This document shows positions 31,538 through 42,699 of a stretch of DNA of 64,000 nucleotides, one piece after another. Under the pieces are notes generated by a model. The model made no database searches and was not told the origin of the DNA. It saw only the letters and a list, made by a program, of their open reading frames with translations. How positions within the stretch are numbered: position 1 is the first letter of the stretch; each line of letters opens with the position of its first letter. This DNA comes from Mesostigma viride. Lineage: Eukaryota > Streptophyta > Mesostigmatophyceae > Mesostigmatales > Mesostigmataceae. Position numbers and translations under genes: made by a program. Where the stretch lies: NCBI GenBank assembly GCA_009746045.1, contig RPFO01000891.1:1364410-1428409 (forward strand). The letters run 5' to 3'.

Positions 31538-33503
31538 GGTACGAGCCACGAGGTAGCCATGGCTGTCGGAGCTCATAACTTTCACGTTTGAGCACCGAAT
31601 TCAGCTGTGAATATCACAATCGCTTCGTCTTTCTTAGACGCACATGCTGATATAATTTTCCGAAGCTATAACGCACTATACGATGAGCAAACGCCTCTCG
31701 ACGCAACGCAGCCTGGCGGCTGCGCTCAGCAATGAAAATACGCCTGCAGCCCCGGCTGCAGCTTCGCCAACCGGCCAGACAGAAGGCAGCGGCGCCACTA
31801 GCCAAGCTCTAGTGGTCGCCCAGCCCCCTCTCGGGCTCGCCTCGCCAGCAGCGTCGCCTGAACCCAAGCGCAGTCGCCCTGCCGAGCCGATTTTTGACGA
31901 ATTTGACGCCAGCCAACCCGGCTTTTTCGACAAGCTCACTGAAGACCGCATCCTGAGCTATGTGTTCTGGGGATCCACCGCCTCGCTTATTGAACTGTGC
32001 AAGCAGCTCTTCCATCAGGGTCGTCTCGTCAATGCTCAGCAGCAGCGTCGCCCATACGAGTACATCTTCACCGCCCCCCGCCCCCGGCTGCAGATATACG
32101 CCCTCTTCTCCCTCCTTGGACGCTCCATCGGGGAGCTCTGGCCCCCCAAGCCCATCACCACCACCTTGACCGAATCCTCCATCCGCGCCCTCCTTAAGGA
32201 AGCTTTCGAGCAGCACGTGACCCCCCTTGCCACAGATGTGGCGGCAATGGGCGGCACGCTGGCTGCTGAGCTCCCCACCATCTCCACCGCCACCTCCACC
32301 CTCCTCGCCTCCTCCACCGCCACCACCCCCTCCTCCGACGCCATCACCGCCCAGCTCCGCGACATCGACCAGCGTCTTAAGGACAATGCCATCGCTATCG
32401 AGGTCTTGCAGAACACCGCAGGCCTCACCGCCCAGGTGGTGAAGGACATTGCCGCCAAGCCAGCCCCTGCTGGCCTGGCTGGCGATGCTCCTCCCATCAC
32501 AACCTGGGCGGACATGCTTAAGCAGCACACCACCTCCACCACCTCCGCCGTCGCAGCCCAGCTCCAGCGGCAGACGCTTGACCTCCGCGAGGAGGCCGAG
32601 CTCGCCAAGCGAAGCCTCAACGTCATTGTCAAGAATCTCAAGATGGAGGAAGGTGAGAATTCCGAGAAGCTTGCGCGTGCTTTTGAGAGAGAAATCCTTG
32701 ATCGCATGGGCCTTACTGGTGAGATCGAGCTGGTCGCCCACCGCCTTCCCCGCGCGCGGGGTAAGGCAGGGCCGCCCCCGCTCCTTCTCACCTTTAAGAC
32801 CCCGGCGGACAAGATTTCTTTTCTCAGACGCCGCAAGCGGCTCGAGAAGACTCACTTCACCCTTGATGACGACTTGACCCTGGCGCAGCAACAACGGCGA
32901 CGGGAGCTATGGCCGACCTACCTCCAGCTCCGGCAGACCAAGGCGGGCCAGCCGGTGTACTGGAAGGGGGCGGCCATCTACGTCGGCCACAAGCCCTGGC
33001 AGGCGACTGACCCCCGCGACCCCCGCGACTCCAGACGCCCCAGCTTATAGGGGAATACAGCAGTAGTAGTGTAGAATACTAGATAGACCGTCACTGGCCA
33101 TGTACATGTACGCCTCCTAGAGGCACTATCCCAGCTAAGCCACGCGCTTTATTTAATCATGTACATGTGTGCCTACGATGAGCCACACTCCAGATGATGC
33201 CTAGCTTTATTTAGTTATGCTGTGCCCATGCAGAGAGTTGCTCTCTGCTGAGATGCCACGCTCTAGTTTTGTATAGCCATGATGATCTTCCCCCTCACAG
33301 GCATGCTCCCCCCTTACCCGGGCATAGCGTGATATAGACCATGAGGGTGCAGGTGCCCTGGTGCACCTAGAGCAGGGGTCCTTTACATCCCCACCCTTGC
33401 AGGAAGTAGCTTAGGATGTATGATAGGCCATATGCCCCCTCTCAAGGGCTATGTGCTACATATACTCCCAACGGAGTTATGTTACAATTCAATTCAATTC
33501 AAT
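31538..33503 (+). mobile_element. LINE H1: intact ORF1-only element
   Basis: 5' UTR with GTAGCCATGGCTGTCGGAGC and CTCATAACTTTCACGTTTGA, shared with H2 (50,293 minus). One intact ORF1, a 370-nt 3' UTR, the hairpin ACTCC-CAAC-GGAGT (33,464-33,477) and an (AATTC)n tail. Complete at both ends but with no ORF2, like HAL1 elements of mammals, which also keep only ORF1. It lies inside element P. Confidence 0.75.
31683..33050 (+). CDS. H1 ORF1 protein (L1-type RNA-binding protein), 455 aa
   Basis: Uninterrupted from ATG 31,683 to TAG 33,048-33,050. Residues 1-75 are low complexity with SPAASPEPKRSRP. About 80-165 form a helical domain (FFDKLTEDRILSYVFWG, LQIYALFSLLGRSIGELW). About 165-305 are Ala/Thr-rich with heptad-like LRDIDQRLKDNAIAIEVLQN. 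About 315-440 look like the L1 ORF1 RNA-binding region: LNVIVKNLKMEEGENSEKL, VAHRLPRARGKAGPPPLLLT, RRRKRLEKTHFTLDDDLTLA, RRELWPTYLQL. Such proteins trimerise, bind element RNA and act as chaperones. That the frame is intact in an element lacking ORF2 suggests selection or young age. A large Gly-rich open frame on the opposite strand is a shadow of this gene. Confidence 0.8.
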   Translation: MSKRLSTQRSLAAALSNENTPAAPAAASPTGQTEGSGATSQALVVAQPPLGLASPAASPEPKRSRPAEPIFDEFDASQPGFFDKLTEDRILSYVFWGSTASLIELCKQLFHQGRLVNAQQQRRPYEYIFTAPRPRLQIYALFSLLGRSIGELWPPKPITTTLTESSIRALLKEAFEQHVTPLATDVAAMGGTLAAELPTISTATSTLLASSTATTPSSDAITAQLRDIDQRLKDNAIAIEVLQNTAGLTAQVVKDIAAKPAPAGLAGDAPPITTWADMLKQHTTSTTSAVAAQLQRQTLDLREEAELAKRSLNVIVKNLKMEEGENSEKLARAFEREILDRMGLTGEIELVAHRLPRARGKAGPPPLLLTFKTPADKISFLRRRKRLEKTHFTLDDDLTLAQQQRRRELWPTYLQLRQTKAGQPVYWKGAAIYVGHKPWQATDPRDPRDSRRPSL

Positions 33504-34860
33504 CATATTGGCTGCTAACTGGCTATGGGGCGACAACTCGGCACTAAGAGGTGCATTACAACGGTAGGTGTGAACATGGTGCTTGTAACTTGCAGGGTAA
33601 TGCTCAAAATGATCACTAACACGTAGCTTGAACTATATACAGTTCATGATGTTGTAAAGAAAACACCGCCATGTGGTGGCTACCCATGTCTACTAGCAGG
33701 TATACTGTGCCAAGGCCCAAATGCATGCATAGCAAGGGTGTGCAAGGGGCTACGTAACCCATGCATCCACAACATAAGAAATGACCTCCATATGCTTGCC
33801 TAAGGTGAAAATACACAGAGACACTGCATTGACCTTCTTTTGTATGCAAGCAAGGCACTGGGGCCTCCACAGGTGTTACATGAAGACAGATGGGGTGGCT
33901 GCACAACTGCATTACAAACAAAGCCAAAAGGCTAACAAAAAACTGGCCAGCTAGACACCATCTTTCTGAGTAATTTAGGCTGTGCAAACCATCTTGATAC
34001 CATATAGAACTTATTTGCATGTAACAACAATCCTTATTATAGTATATTTGGTACAGACGCAGCCAATCATGAACAAAACGGATGAAACTCTGACCGTAAT
34101 GGTTGTGCGCAACCACTACCACAAACCATTACAGAAAAGTGGTAAAGAAGCGACTTTGACATCCCAAACCTTCGACAATGAGTCCTAGATTATTAACCGA
34201 ATGATAGGACGACTTAACCTAGTCGACGGTAACCGCGGGGACACTAAACTGCGCCAGGTCAAAACCGCAAAAATAAGGCTAACGGACAGCTAGCAAGCTG
34301 ACGACAGGACCGCGTTGAGACTTTCCTGGCCCACGACACTAATGAAATATTCGAAATACATCGTAAGAAATGTACTCGATGAGAAATATTCAGTGACAAA
34401 GCCGCTTATAACAAGTGCTAGCTTCATCGTCACTCCCGTCACAATAAACGCGCATTGACGCAGTAAAACCCAGTCCAAGATGATTGCGCGAAGCCGTAGT
34501 TGTTGCGCGACTGCGGCTATAATAGCATCTTTATAACGTATAAATCATGCCTACAAAATTTGGAACGAATCCATGCATCGATGCTCCTACACCAATCAGT
34601 TTTCTGCACCGCCATAGCCTCGAGTTTGCATGTACGTAATTATTTTACATTCACTTTCGTCCCGGTGGACCTGGGTACCCCCTGTACTTTGGCCCTGAAT
34701 TAGTCCCTAGCTGTAAACCTGGTCTGAACATAGTGATGTCCGGTATCAGGGCGTAGAACACATCTAGCTCTAGCAGCAGACCTAAAAATATCACGGAAAT
34801 GTCTACTGGCATTCGCGCCGCGCCGCTTCCCATCTGTCCCCTATTCGTAGGGGCGGGTTG
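33504..34860. other. Right interior of element P, no gene seen
   Basis: Mostly A/T-rich non-coding sequence. The 168-codon minus-strand frame at 33,616-34,122 has no recognisable domain and no transposase residues. The last 300 bp resemble 21,650-21,850. Confidence 0.45.
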
Positions 34861-34899
34861 AACTGGCCACTATAAATAGGGGACAGCACGATCCAAGGG

Positions 34900-34978
34900 T
34901 TAACTGCTGCATTTGTGGCAGGGCTCCACTTATTGTATTCAATCAAATGCTGGTCTTCTTGGGAGCTCAGTGATCTTA
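34900..34978 (+). repeat. Repeat R1, copy 3, last segment
   Basis: After P, R1 resumes at TTAACTGCTGCATTTGTGG and ends CTCAGTGATCTTA, the same end as in the two minus-strand copies (35,677 and 46,810). Confidence 0.75.
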
Positions 34979-35580
34979 ATGATAAATTACGGAGGTGAGA
35001 TTGGCATGCAACATAAGGAAAACTGACCGGCATGATGCACCATGCCGTGGAGAGAGCGCTCTGTGGCCTGCCCACCTGCGGCAGTGAGAGAAGCTCAGTA
35101 GGGCGCCCTCCCTCCTTCTCGCTGTGTATATAGGGTTGAAGGTTCCTTTACTCTGTATTGGCACCCACGTGACGCTGTCACGTGCTTATTAATTAATTAA
35201 TTAATTAATAAGGAAAACACCGAAAAGAAGAAGAACCCTGAAGAAATTAATAGTAATCAGACACAGACATCCAAGGATCATGCCAGCTGCACTTAAGGTA
35301 CAAATAACTACATCACAAAACTACGACACGCAGCAACATATGGCTGCCGGCCCACCATGCAGGCCTGGGAGGGATCTAGACCGCCTGAGTCGCGACAAAG
35401 TCGGCCCGAGTGCGGCGGAATAACACATCAGCCACGGTGCGAGTCGAGGGTGAGCTAGTGACAGGCGCTGCCGCCAATACGAGGACCACATGCGGGCAGA
35501 CCACGGGGCGGTCTGACCCTCGAGGTCAAGGCCCGCGGTCTTCACGGCGCTGGCAGCACTCGTGCAAAAACTCCGCCGTC
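34979..35580. other. Repeat debris: hairpin, (TTAA)n and unclassified remnant
   Basis: Near 35,165-35,183 a perfect inverted repeat CACGTGAC-GCT-GTCACGTG is followed by (TTAA)n at about 35,189-35,213, resembling a LINE tail. Between this and the next (TTAA)n tract (35,581) lies about 370 bp with scraps of open frame on the minus strand that I cannot assign. Confidence 0.4.
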
Positions 35581-35676
35581 TTAATTAATTAATTAATTAA
35601 TTAATTAGGAACATAACTCCGTTGGGAGTATATGTAGCACATAGCCCAGAGAAGGGGCATATGGCCTATCATACAT
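35581..35676 (-). repeat. H2 3' tail: hairpin and (TTAA)n
   Basis: On the minus strand ATGTATGATAGGCCATATGC, GTGCTACATAT, ACTCC-CAAC-GGAGT, TTATGTTCC and about seven TTAA units; the same block ends H1 and occurs at 22,020-22,110. Confidence 0.75.
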
Positions 35677-35997
35677 TAAGATCACTGAGCTCCCAAGAAG
35701 ACCAGCATTTGATTGAATACAATAAGTGGAGCCCTGCCACAAATGCAGCAGTTAACAGTGGCCTTAAGGTTTCTCAATCCGCACGCGGAAGCAAGAGGCC
35801 TCCAGGGTGGGAGGGAGGGGAAAGAAACAATTGCGGATCATTGCCGGCCTAGCTTGCTTAAGGCATGGCCCGCCGACACACAAGCTGACATCATCCTAAA
35901 TTAAGTAACACCAGCATGCGTCACACACCGGCCTGAACAGTGCTGAAAACGCCACTACAAACAGCGTGGCCACGCACCCCCAGGCTAGTGCTTTAAC
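35677..35997 (-). repeat. Repeat R1, copy 1, last segment
   Basis: 3' part of an R1 unit ending CTCAGTGATCTTA (minus strand). Interrupted at TTAAC by element D; the unit continues at 44,556. Confidence 0.8.
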
Positions 35998-36644
35998 AGT
36001 TGGAAAGAGCTCCCAACGTATGTGAGCTCTTGATCTTTCACAGCGCGTCTTAGCCAATGTTGCAAGGCAGCAACCTTAAATCTGTTCACCAGGCCACGAC
36101 CACAATGGGCACTTCCACGACCAAGGTGGCACCCACGGTTCGTGCTTTCCGAGATAGCTGGTCATCCCCCATGACCAAGCTATATCCTTGCGTTGTTCCT
36201 CGTTCCCATCGGCGTGACGAGGCACGTGCAGGCGTGCAAGCAAATCCTCAACGTCCACTGGCATCAGTGCAGAGCCAGGACGAACTGGATTTGCCTAGAC
36301 TCTGCAACCTAGGAAGTACAGGACCTGTCACAAGCCTGCAAGGCCTAGTATCCTTGCAGACCTGTGCTAGCTCCAGTATTCCACCAGTCACAGGCTGCTG
36401 CTCCTCTGATCTACGTGGACCACAGTCACGTGATAATCAGGCTAAGCCTGTGCAGGCACGGCCTGGCAGCCACGTGTCCTGTCCACTATGCCAGAGGACT
36501 GCACCCTAGTCGGCCACGGATGGCTAGGACTTCGGGACTTGATATCTTTCTTGTCCCTTGTCTGTTTCAGGCGGTCAGCACGGCGTTGGAAAGGTCTTTC
36601 CAAACTGCATCCACTTAGCATATTGGTTGCCCAAAATGCTAACT
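35998..36644 (-). repeat. Element D 3' LTR
   Basis: Sense ends AGTTAGC...CCAACT. Preceded in the sense direction by the purine run GAAGAAAGGGTTGG (36,658-36,645). Confidence 0.92.
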
Positions 36645-37720
36645 CCAACCCTTTCTTCTTTTGGAGCTGGACCAGCTTGAAACAAGCCTAACCTTGCTTG
36701 TGCTCACTCAGCCACAGACCGCTTGGTCCCTTGGGGTTGATCAGACCTGATAGGGCCCAGGGTCCTGCCTCCTTTTGGGAAACAACATATACGCCCTTGG
36801 ACCAGGCTAGGTGTACTGGCCAGTGAATCAGAGGTCACCCCAGGTTATCCCCTGACCCCTTGGTCAGCTCCCAACCTTTCCTTGGGAACTTGGTGTTAGA
36901 TTAAAGTCAAGGCACATTACCTAGTCCAATGGCTGGGATTAAAGGATGCCAAGAACGTATTATTGTGAGTTCCTGATCTTTCACAGTTATCACAGGCGCC
37001 CGTTCTTATGGCGCCCGCCTTGGCCAGCCTTTCCCTTTTATGCTCAAAGAGACTCAGGTAGCACCTATACAAATACTGCCTTACTGGGGAGCCCATGTCT
37101 TCACTGGGTGTTAAGCCCAGGAATCACTCATGCCAGGCTGTGGCTCTGCTGGGGAATTGAACCCCACCCCAACCTCCAGGTTTATAGGTGACCTGGAACT
37201 TTCACAAGAGAAACATTACAACCATGAGAACAACATGAGAGTGACATGACATGGTTATGTTTTATTCAAGCATTATATAACCCAGAATGTGGTTCCCTGG
37301 CAACCATGTCCCACATGGTCACACAACCAGGTTCTTTATTAGCAACAGGTTGGAAACAAACACTAGAAAACATATATACAGCAACCTGTAAGAACCAACA
37401 TTCGGGTTGCCCTTGCATGGCCTAACTGTTTGAGGCCAAAGGCGTCGACTTAAGTCCTGGCGACTCTTCTGAACCCCATGGGGAGGGCCAGGCAAGATTC
37501 TCAGCTGGTAGGAGTGACATTCCACACCAACTCCTGTCCAGGAGGGTGTACCTAACCCTGAAGGACCGGCTGTCAACCAGTAAGCACCAGTCACCACTTG
37601 GTACTTTGGTCAAGCAGCCCACTGGGGACACCCAAGCTGAAGCAAGGCCTGGTCTCTATGGCCGCCCGTGTAAGGGGTCCATGAGCATGGGGACACCCAA
37701 GCTGAAGCAAGGCCTGGTCT
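36645..37720 (-). other. Element D 3' UTR
   Basis: Over 1 kb without a credible frame. Contains a 63-bp tandem duplication at about 37,624-37,751 (GACACCCAAGCTGAAGC... twice, partly inside the pol end) and, in the sense direction, GGGGTTCAATTCCCC near 37,160, a tRNA T-arm-like motif also found in the B 3' UTR. Ends in the polypurine tract at the LTR. Confidence 0.6.
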
Positions 37721-40130
37721 CTATGGCCGCCCGTGTAAGGGGTCCATGAGCCCACGGAGCAGGGGGTACTGCCTCTCCGCCTTCTCCTCCAGCTTGGTGA
37801 GGGCATCTGCAGGGTTGTCCACACCAGGCACATGTTCAATGTGAGCTAGGTAGGACATTTCCTTGAGCAACAAGTAGTCAAGGTCCCTGCTCCTGGCCAG
37901 CTGCCTGTGCACAAATTGCACCATGCCCATGCTATCAGTCCTGCACCAGTGTGTGCAGCTGCAACCTACAGGAAGCCACTTGACATAGCTGGTAGAAGAG
38001 CTCCCTCAAGTAAAGAGCAGTATGCAGCCCTTCACAGATTGCCCTGCACTCAGCAATATCACTGCTGGGTGTAACCCTGTTCTGCAACCGACTGTACCAG
38101 GTAACAAGTGAGGTGTGATCTTGCTCCAGGGTAACTAATGCTGCTGCCCTGCCCCTGACCTCTGTGACCTTCCTATTATCCATAGAACTGTCCACATAGA
38201 GAACCATGTCAAGGGGCTTGTACAAATCCACAGGACCCAGTATGAGAGGGGGAGACATCATGACAGCCTGCACCACACTCTCAGCACCCACCTCAACCAG
38301 CTGGGAATCAGTAAGTCGACTCAAAACCAGCAAGTCAGGGGCACATATACTTGCAAGCCATGCCAGCATGCCCCTGATGGTAGCACACCTAGCCTGCGTG
38401 ATGGGCTCCTGCAATGCATCTACAATCTGCTGTGGGTAGTCCTTACCACCCTCCATCCTGATGAACCACGAGCCCTTGGCTTGGAACAACGTAGCCTGCA
38501 TGCCACAGAAGACCATAGGCTCATTCTCCACCATGTGCTGTATCTTACCCAGCTCAAACCGCTTCTGGATCTTAGCCAAGACAGCCTCAACCCAGTCTGG
38601 TGGACCTATGAGATGCAGGTCATCACCATGCAGTGAGGCAAAGACAGGAAGGCCATTGTAGGACCCTTGGAACAAACAGGGATCCACTGGAGACACAGAA
38701 AACCCACAAGTATTCTTCAAGAATTTCTCTAGGCTCTTTCTCCAGATAATGGGACTGGACCTGAGACCTTCCAACCCTTTCAGAATTCTCAGGTACCTGG
38801 CCTTTATCTCTGCTCTCCATACAGCAGGTACAGTCACAAAGAAAGGAGGGATATCTCTCCAAGTCTGCCTAGCCTGATCTTGGTCACCCTTGAGAAAAGC
38901 CCTCTTGAAATCAATCAGCACAGAGCTATAGGGCACACCCTTAACCAGAAAAGACAGAAATATACACAGCAGAATCCTCCACGTGTCATGCAGCATCCCT
39001 GGAGTATAGAGCTCCTCATCTAACAACTGGCCAGTGCCATGATACTCGGTTACAACTGGTCTGACATGTGGCACCTGGACACCATCTACCTCCTTGAGCT
39101 TGAGGACAAACATCAATCTGAGCAGCTGGTGAACTTCTGGCAGCTCATCCACAGGTTCTGCACAGTTGGAAACTATCCACTCATGCCCAGAAGCAACAAA
39201 GCCAAGAGTCCATGCCTTAGCCATCTTGGGGCTCTGCATCATCTCGACTAGCTGGCGCCAGGGAATAGGACTGTGAGCAGCTATCTGGTACCTGTTTACC
39301 CCTAACTGCCGTGGATCAAAGGTGGTTGGGATTATCAACAGGTCCTCAGCTATGGGCTCCTGACCTTGAGGACCCTCAGCTGGCTGACTCCTAACAGCCT
39401 TCACCGCCACTGCAAGACCCTGGGAATAGTGATATCTTTCAAGGGGGAGGCTGCCCCTGCCTTCTAGTGCCAACTCATCAGAGGTCAAAGTAACCCCTGG
39501 CATGCACAAGAAGTTCTGACCCAGAATGGCAGGCCCCTGATAGCCCTCTACCACACAGAACGTGGTGGGCACCCCTAAGATAGGCACACTCACTTCCCCA
39601 AGGATCTTCATGGACACCTTTCCTGAGAAATCAGACACAGCAAGGCAACTGGGATGGGACATCTGTAAGCCTACAGCATCCTCTTCCCTGATGACAGACA
39701 CCTGTGAGTTGGTATCTACCTCCATTGTAGCTGCCCAGCACGACCCCCACCCCGTGAGCTTGGATACCTTGGGATCATGTTTGCTGCGCATGAGTGCTCG
39801 GATGACGTCCGCCATGAGAGGCCCCCGGGCCTTAGGTGGCTGCCCCGTCCCCTCTGGCCTTGTGACAGTTGCTTCAGCAGCCTCCTCCTGCTCGTCATCT
39901 TCCAGCAGGGACAGACCATCATCCACCACCAGAGGATTGTTAGCTGCTGCTGCCTGGCTCTGGCCTGGCTCCTCAACCCAGCTGGGAGGGCCTGGCCCGT
40001 CTGCAGGCCAGATTGCATGTGGCCTTCTCCTTGACATGAGCCCAGGACAACCTGTACACGTGCCTTGGATCCTTTTCCAAAGCCACCAGGCAAGATCTGT
40101 TAGCTTCCTCCACACGAGTGACAACCCCAT
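37721..40130 (-). pseudogene. Element D pol second half: protease-like - RT - RNase H
   Basis: Residues counted from 40,130. Linker 1-130, protease-like 130-225 (D139 in MEVDTNSQVSVI, then GYQGPAILGQNFL), RT about 300-600 (TPGMLHDTWRILLC, motif A D407 in VLIDFKRAFLKGD, HGDDLHLIG at 501-509), RNase H about 640 on (YVDSSMDNR D647, SSDIAECRA E694). A one-base insertion near 37,935 ends this frame after LVQD. The next frame supplies TDSMGMVQFVHRQLA, and the polyprotein ends NPADALTKLEEKAERQYPLL at about 37,721. The integrase lies upstream in the neighbouring frame at 41,292-39,973. Confidence 0.88.
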
Positions 40131-41292
40131 CCTGCCACTTCCCCCGCTTGCCTGGAATAGATGGTTCCTTCCACATCCTGACCTTCAGCCCCACCTGAGG
40201 CCTCAGCACATTCCAGTTCTTGTCCTTACGTCTCAGCTGGGCAAATAACCTATCTGCCTTCCTAAGACTGGCCTGCACCACGTTCTCAGGCAATAAGCTA
40301 TACTGCAGGGCCAGGGGAGAGACAGCCACACCATCAAAGTAATAGTTAACCCTGTGGTTCAGCTGCTCTTCTATCCCCTTACACCAGGCTGCCCTCTCTA
40401 AGGCAGATGCCACAAGTGGCACTGACTCTGCTGCTAGCACCACTGTCTTCACTTCACGTATGGATCTCTCTACAGCCCCTTGCTGCCCATGACTCTCCCT
40501 GGGGACTACTACCAGCTTACAAGGCAGCTGGTCCTGATGCTTGAGCAAACAGTCAAACTGCAAGTCTGCCTGCACACTCTTGCACACCCCAAAGCCTGGG
40601 ATCAGGGCCTTCATACCCAACAACAAGTGGTGCTCCTGCATACCAGGCAGAACGTCTATCAGCCTGTATCTGCTGAACCTGTCCACCCCCACCAATATAT
40701 ACAAGCCCCTGATATGCTGGATATCCATCTGGATGTCGCCACGCTCCCTAGCAGGCTCCCTAGCATGGGACTGAGGTGGGTGAACAGCATTCTCCTGGCA
40801 ACCACAGTTCTCAGCAGCAGCCTGGCAAGCCTCCCACAAAGGCTCCCTACCTAGCTTCCAAGCAAACATTGCTGCCTGCCCAGAATGCCCAAACATGTGA
40901 TGCAATCTATGGCCAGCCTCAGCATAGCTCAGCACTCTCTCAGTACTGACCTGGCGAGACGTCTGAACCGTGTGTGGGGACACATGATCCACTCCTGAGG
41001 TTCCAGGGCTTCCCTGCAGGCCGTCCTGACGCCCCAAGTCAGGTCCTGCACCCTGGACCGCTCCAGGCCCTTCCAGCAAGGTCCCTTGGCCCTCCAGGCC
41101 AGCACCTGCTGGAGACCCACCACCTGCATGAGGCATAGGGAATTCAGCTGCAGCATTGTTATTGCAATCCAGTGGAAGAACAACATCTTTACACCCTTGG
41201 TGCTGCACAAGGGGCACACCCCCGTCCTTATGTACATCCAGCACACCTTCCCCAAGGGGTGATTGACTATTTACAGGGGATGATGTAGCTAG
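39973..41292 (-). pseudogene. Element D pol first half: integrase
   Basis: Directly follows the gag UGA in the same frame (LATSSPVNSQSPLGEG...). Zinc-binding HHMFGH; the C-x2-C pair is replaced by NCGCQENA, so the finger is incomplete. Core D in GDIQMDIQHIRG or VGVDRFSRYRL, second D in VQADLQFDCLL, E in HGQQGAVERSIREVK. The C-terminal part has VRMWKEPSIPGKRGKWQDGV. A frame change near 40,000 leads to the protease-RT frame. Retroviral-type integrase would insert the cDNA. Confidence 0.85.
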
Positions 41293-42646
41293 TCACTGCT
41301 GCCCAGACTGGCCTCCTGCCCCAGCAGGCTTGGCCTTCCTGTCAGGACACTCACGACGCCAGTGACCTTCCTTGCCACACACAAAACATGCTCCACCCTT
41401 CTTCCCAGACCCAGCCCCACCCTTGCCAGGCTTCCCCTGGCCTCCCTGAGGCTGCCCACCCTGCTTGCCCTGGTTGCCTTGAGCTTGGCCCTTGCCTTGC
41501 CCTTGGCCACCCTTACCCTGCTGACCACCAGCTTGCTGGCCCCCAACCCCTCCTTGGGGACCTGCACCCTTGCCACCCTGAGCCCCTGCCTCTGGCGCCT
41601 GAAGCGCTTACGCTTGTTGGGCCTTGCCCCATCACGGGCTGGGTACCCGGGGACATCACCTTGGCCCTGCACAGCGGAGGTGGCATTGCTGCCATGGGAC
41701 TGGATAGCCTTGCAGGCAGGTTCTGGCTTCCTTATGCTGAGGATTACAAGCTCCAGAGCACGCAAGGAGCCATCAGTCTGGTTAAGAAACATGCGGGCAC
41801 CGTTCCTCCCATCCACACTCAAACCCATACGGTCCAGGAAATAGTCTGCCAAGGCCCTATCTGTGACCAGGAAGCCATACTTGGCCCCCTTGTCCCTGAT
41901 ACGGTTGAGCCTAGCCCATTCCTCTGCCACAGGGCCCACTATCTCAAAGGTGTCATACTGATGCTTGTAGTAGTTGGTGAGGTTGAGAACCTTGTCAGAG
42001 AACTCTCCCTCAACCCTTCCAGGAACTGTGCCCAGGTTAGCTTATCCTTGACAGCAGTCCTAGCCTTCTCCCTGACACGCTCTGACGAGTCCCTGTTGCA
42101 CGTGGACGAGTGAAACACTTGCACTAGGTTGACAGTGGGGTCCACGGAGAACACAACAAGCTCCATGTCCTCTAGCCACTTGTCCAAAGCTTCCTGTGCT
42201 AGTGGTGGGTTAAGAGGCTTTTGTCCATTCATAACAGTGACAGCACTCATGTGAGGTCTCGACCCTGGCAGCGCCTTCACTGGCTCCACCACAGCGGGTG
42301 TCACAACAACAGCACCACTTGGTCCAGCAGGCACAGGGGAGAGCACATCCACATGAGGCCTCTTACCATTGCCGTCAGCAGAGGGGTCCCTCTTACGCTT
42401 CTCCACGGCAGGTTGCCCATTCGCCACCGTTATTGCATCAGATGCCCCCAGCGCCCGCGCCTTGCGCGCCTCCTCCACCGAGTCTTCGTGTCGCCTCTTG
42501 CTCCCTGGTCGCTTTCCCCCATCGCCGTCGCTGGCTGGGATCGCCTCTCCCACCAGCGCCTCCTTGCCCTTCCCAGGCTCCTGGCTCTCTCCAGCCGGTG
42601 CCCCCTCCTCGCCCTTGTCGCCGTCGCCCGGTTTGCCACGAGGCAT
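41293..42646 (-). pseudogene. Element D gag with CCHC knuckle, frameshifted
   Basis: Starts MPRGKPGDGDKGEEG at 42,646, about 50 nt after the ORF0 stop. A charged low-complexity N terminus is followed by a helical part (LAQEALDKWLEDMELVVFSV, DKLTWAQFLEGL). After a frame change near 42,010 comes EIVGPVAEEWARLNRIRD, then a Gly/Gln/Lys-rich basic linker and, after a second frame change, the knuckle CFVCGKEGHWRREC (about 41,385-41,345). The frame ends GQQ-UGA (41,295-41,293), followed by CUA G. Confidence 0.8.
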
Positions 42647-42699
42647 TATATACAAGTGGGGACACAACAATAAAGGCGAAGGAAAAAGGAAGAACTGAC

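Larger units (their letters stand above)
30796..34899. mobile_element. Element P: piggyBac-like DNA transposon without transposase
   Basis: Flanked by TTAA on both sides (30,792-30,795 and 34,900-34,903). Ends are inverted: CCCTTGGATCGTG at the left and CACGATCCAAGGG at the right. Next to both ends are further inverted motifs (CCACTACAAATAGGGGCCAG near 30,817 and GGCCACTATAAATAGGGGAC near 34,865), with another copy at 31,163. TTAA target plus CCC ends are the mark of piggyBac-type transposons. No transposase-like frame is present. About 2 kb of its 4.1 kb is the LINE H1. R1 sequence continues directly across the empty site. Confidence 0.78.

Noticed and set aside
31809-32894. 361-codon Gly-rich minus-strand frame
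   Set aside because: Shadow of the intact H1 ORF1 with its Ser/Pro/Thr-rich codons.
33616-34122. 168-codon minus-strand frame in P as a transposase or host gene
   Set aside because: No DDD/E pattern, no known motif, atypical composition; inside a non-autonomous element.
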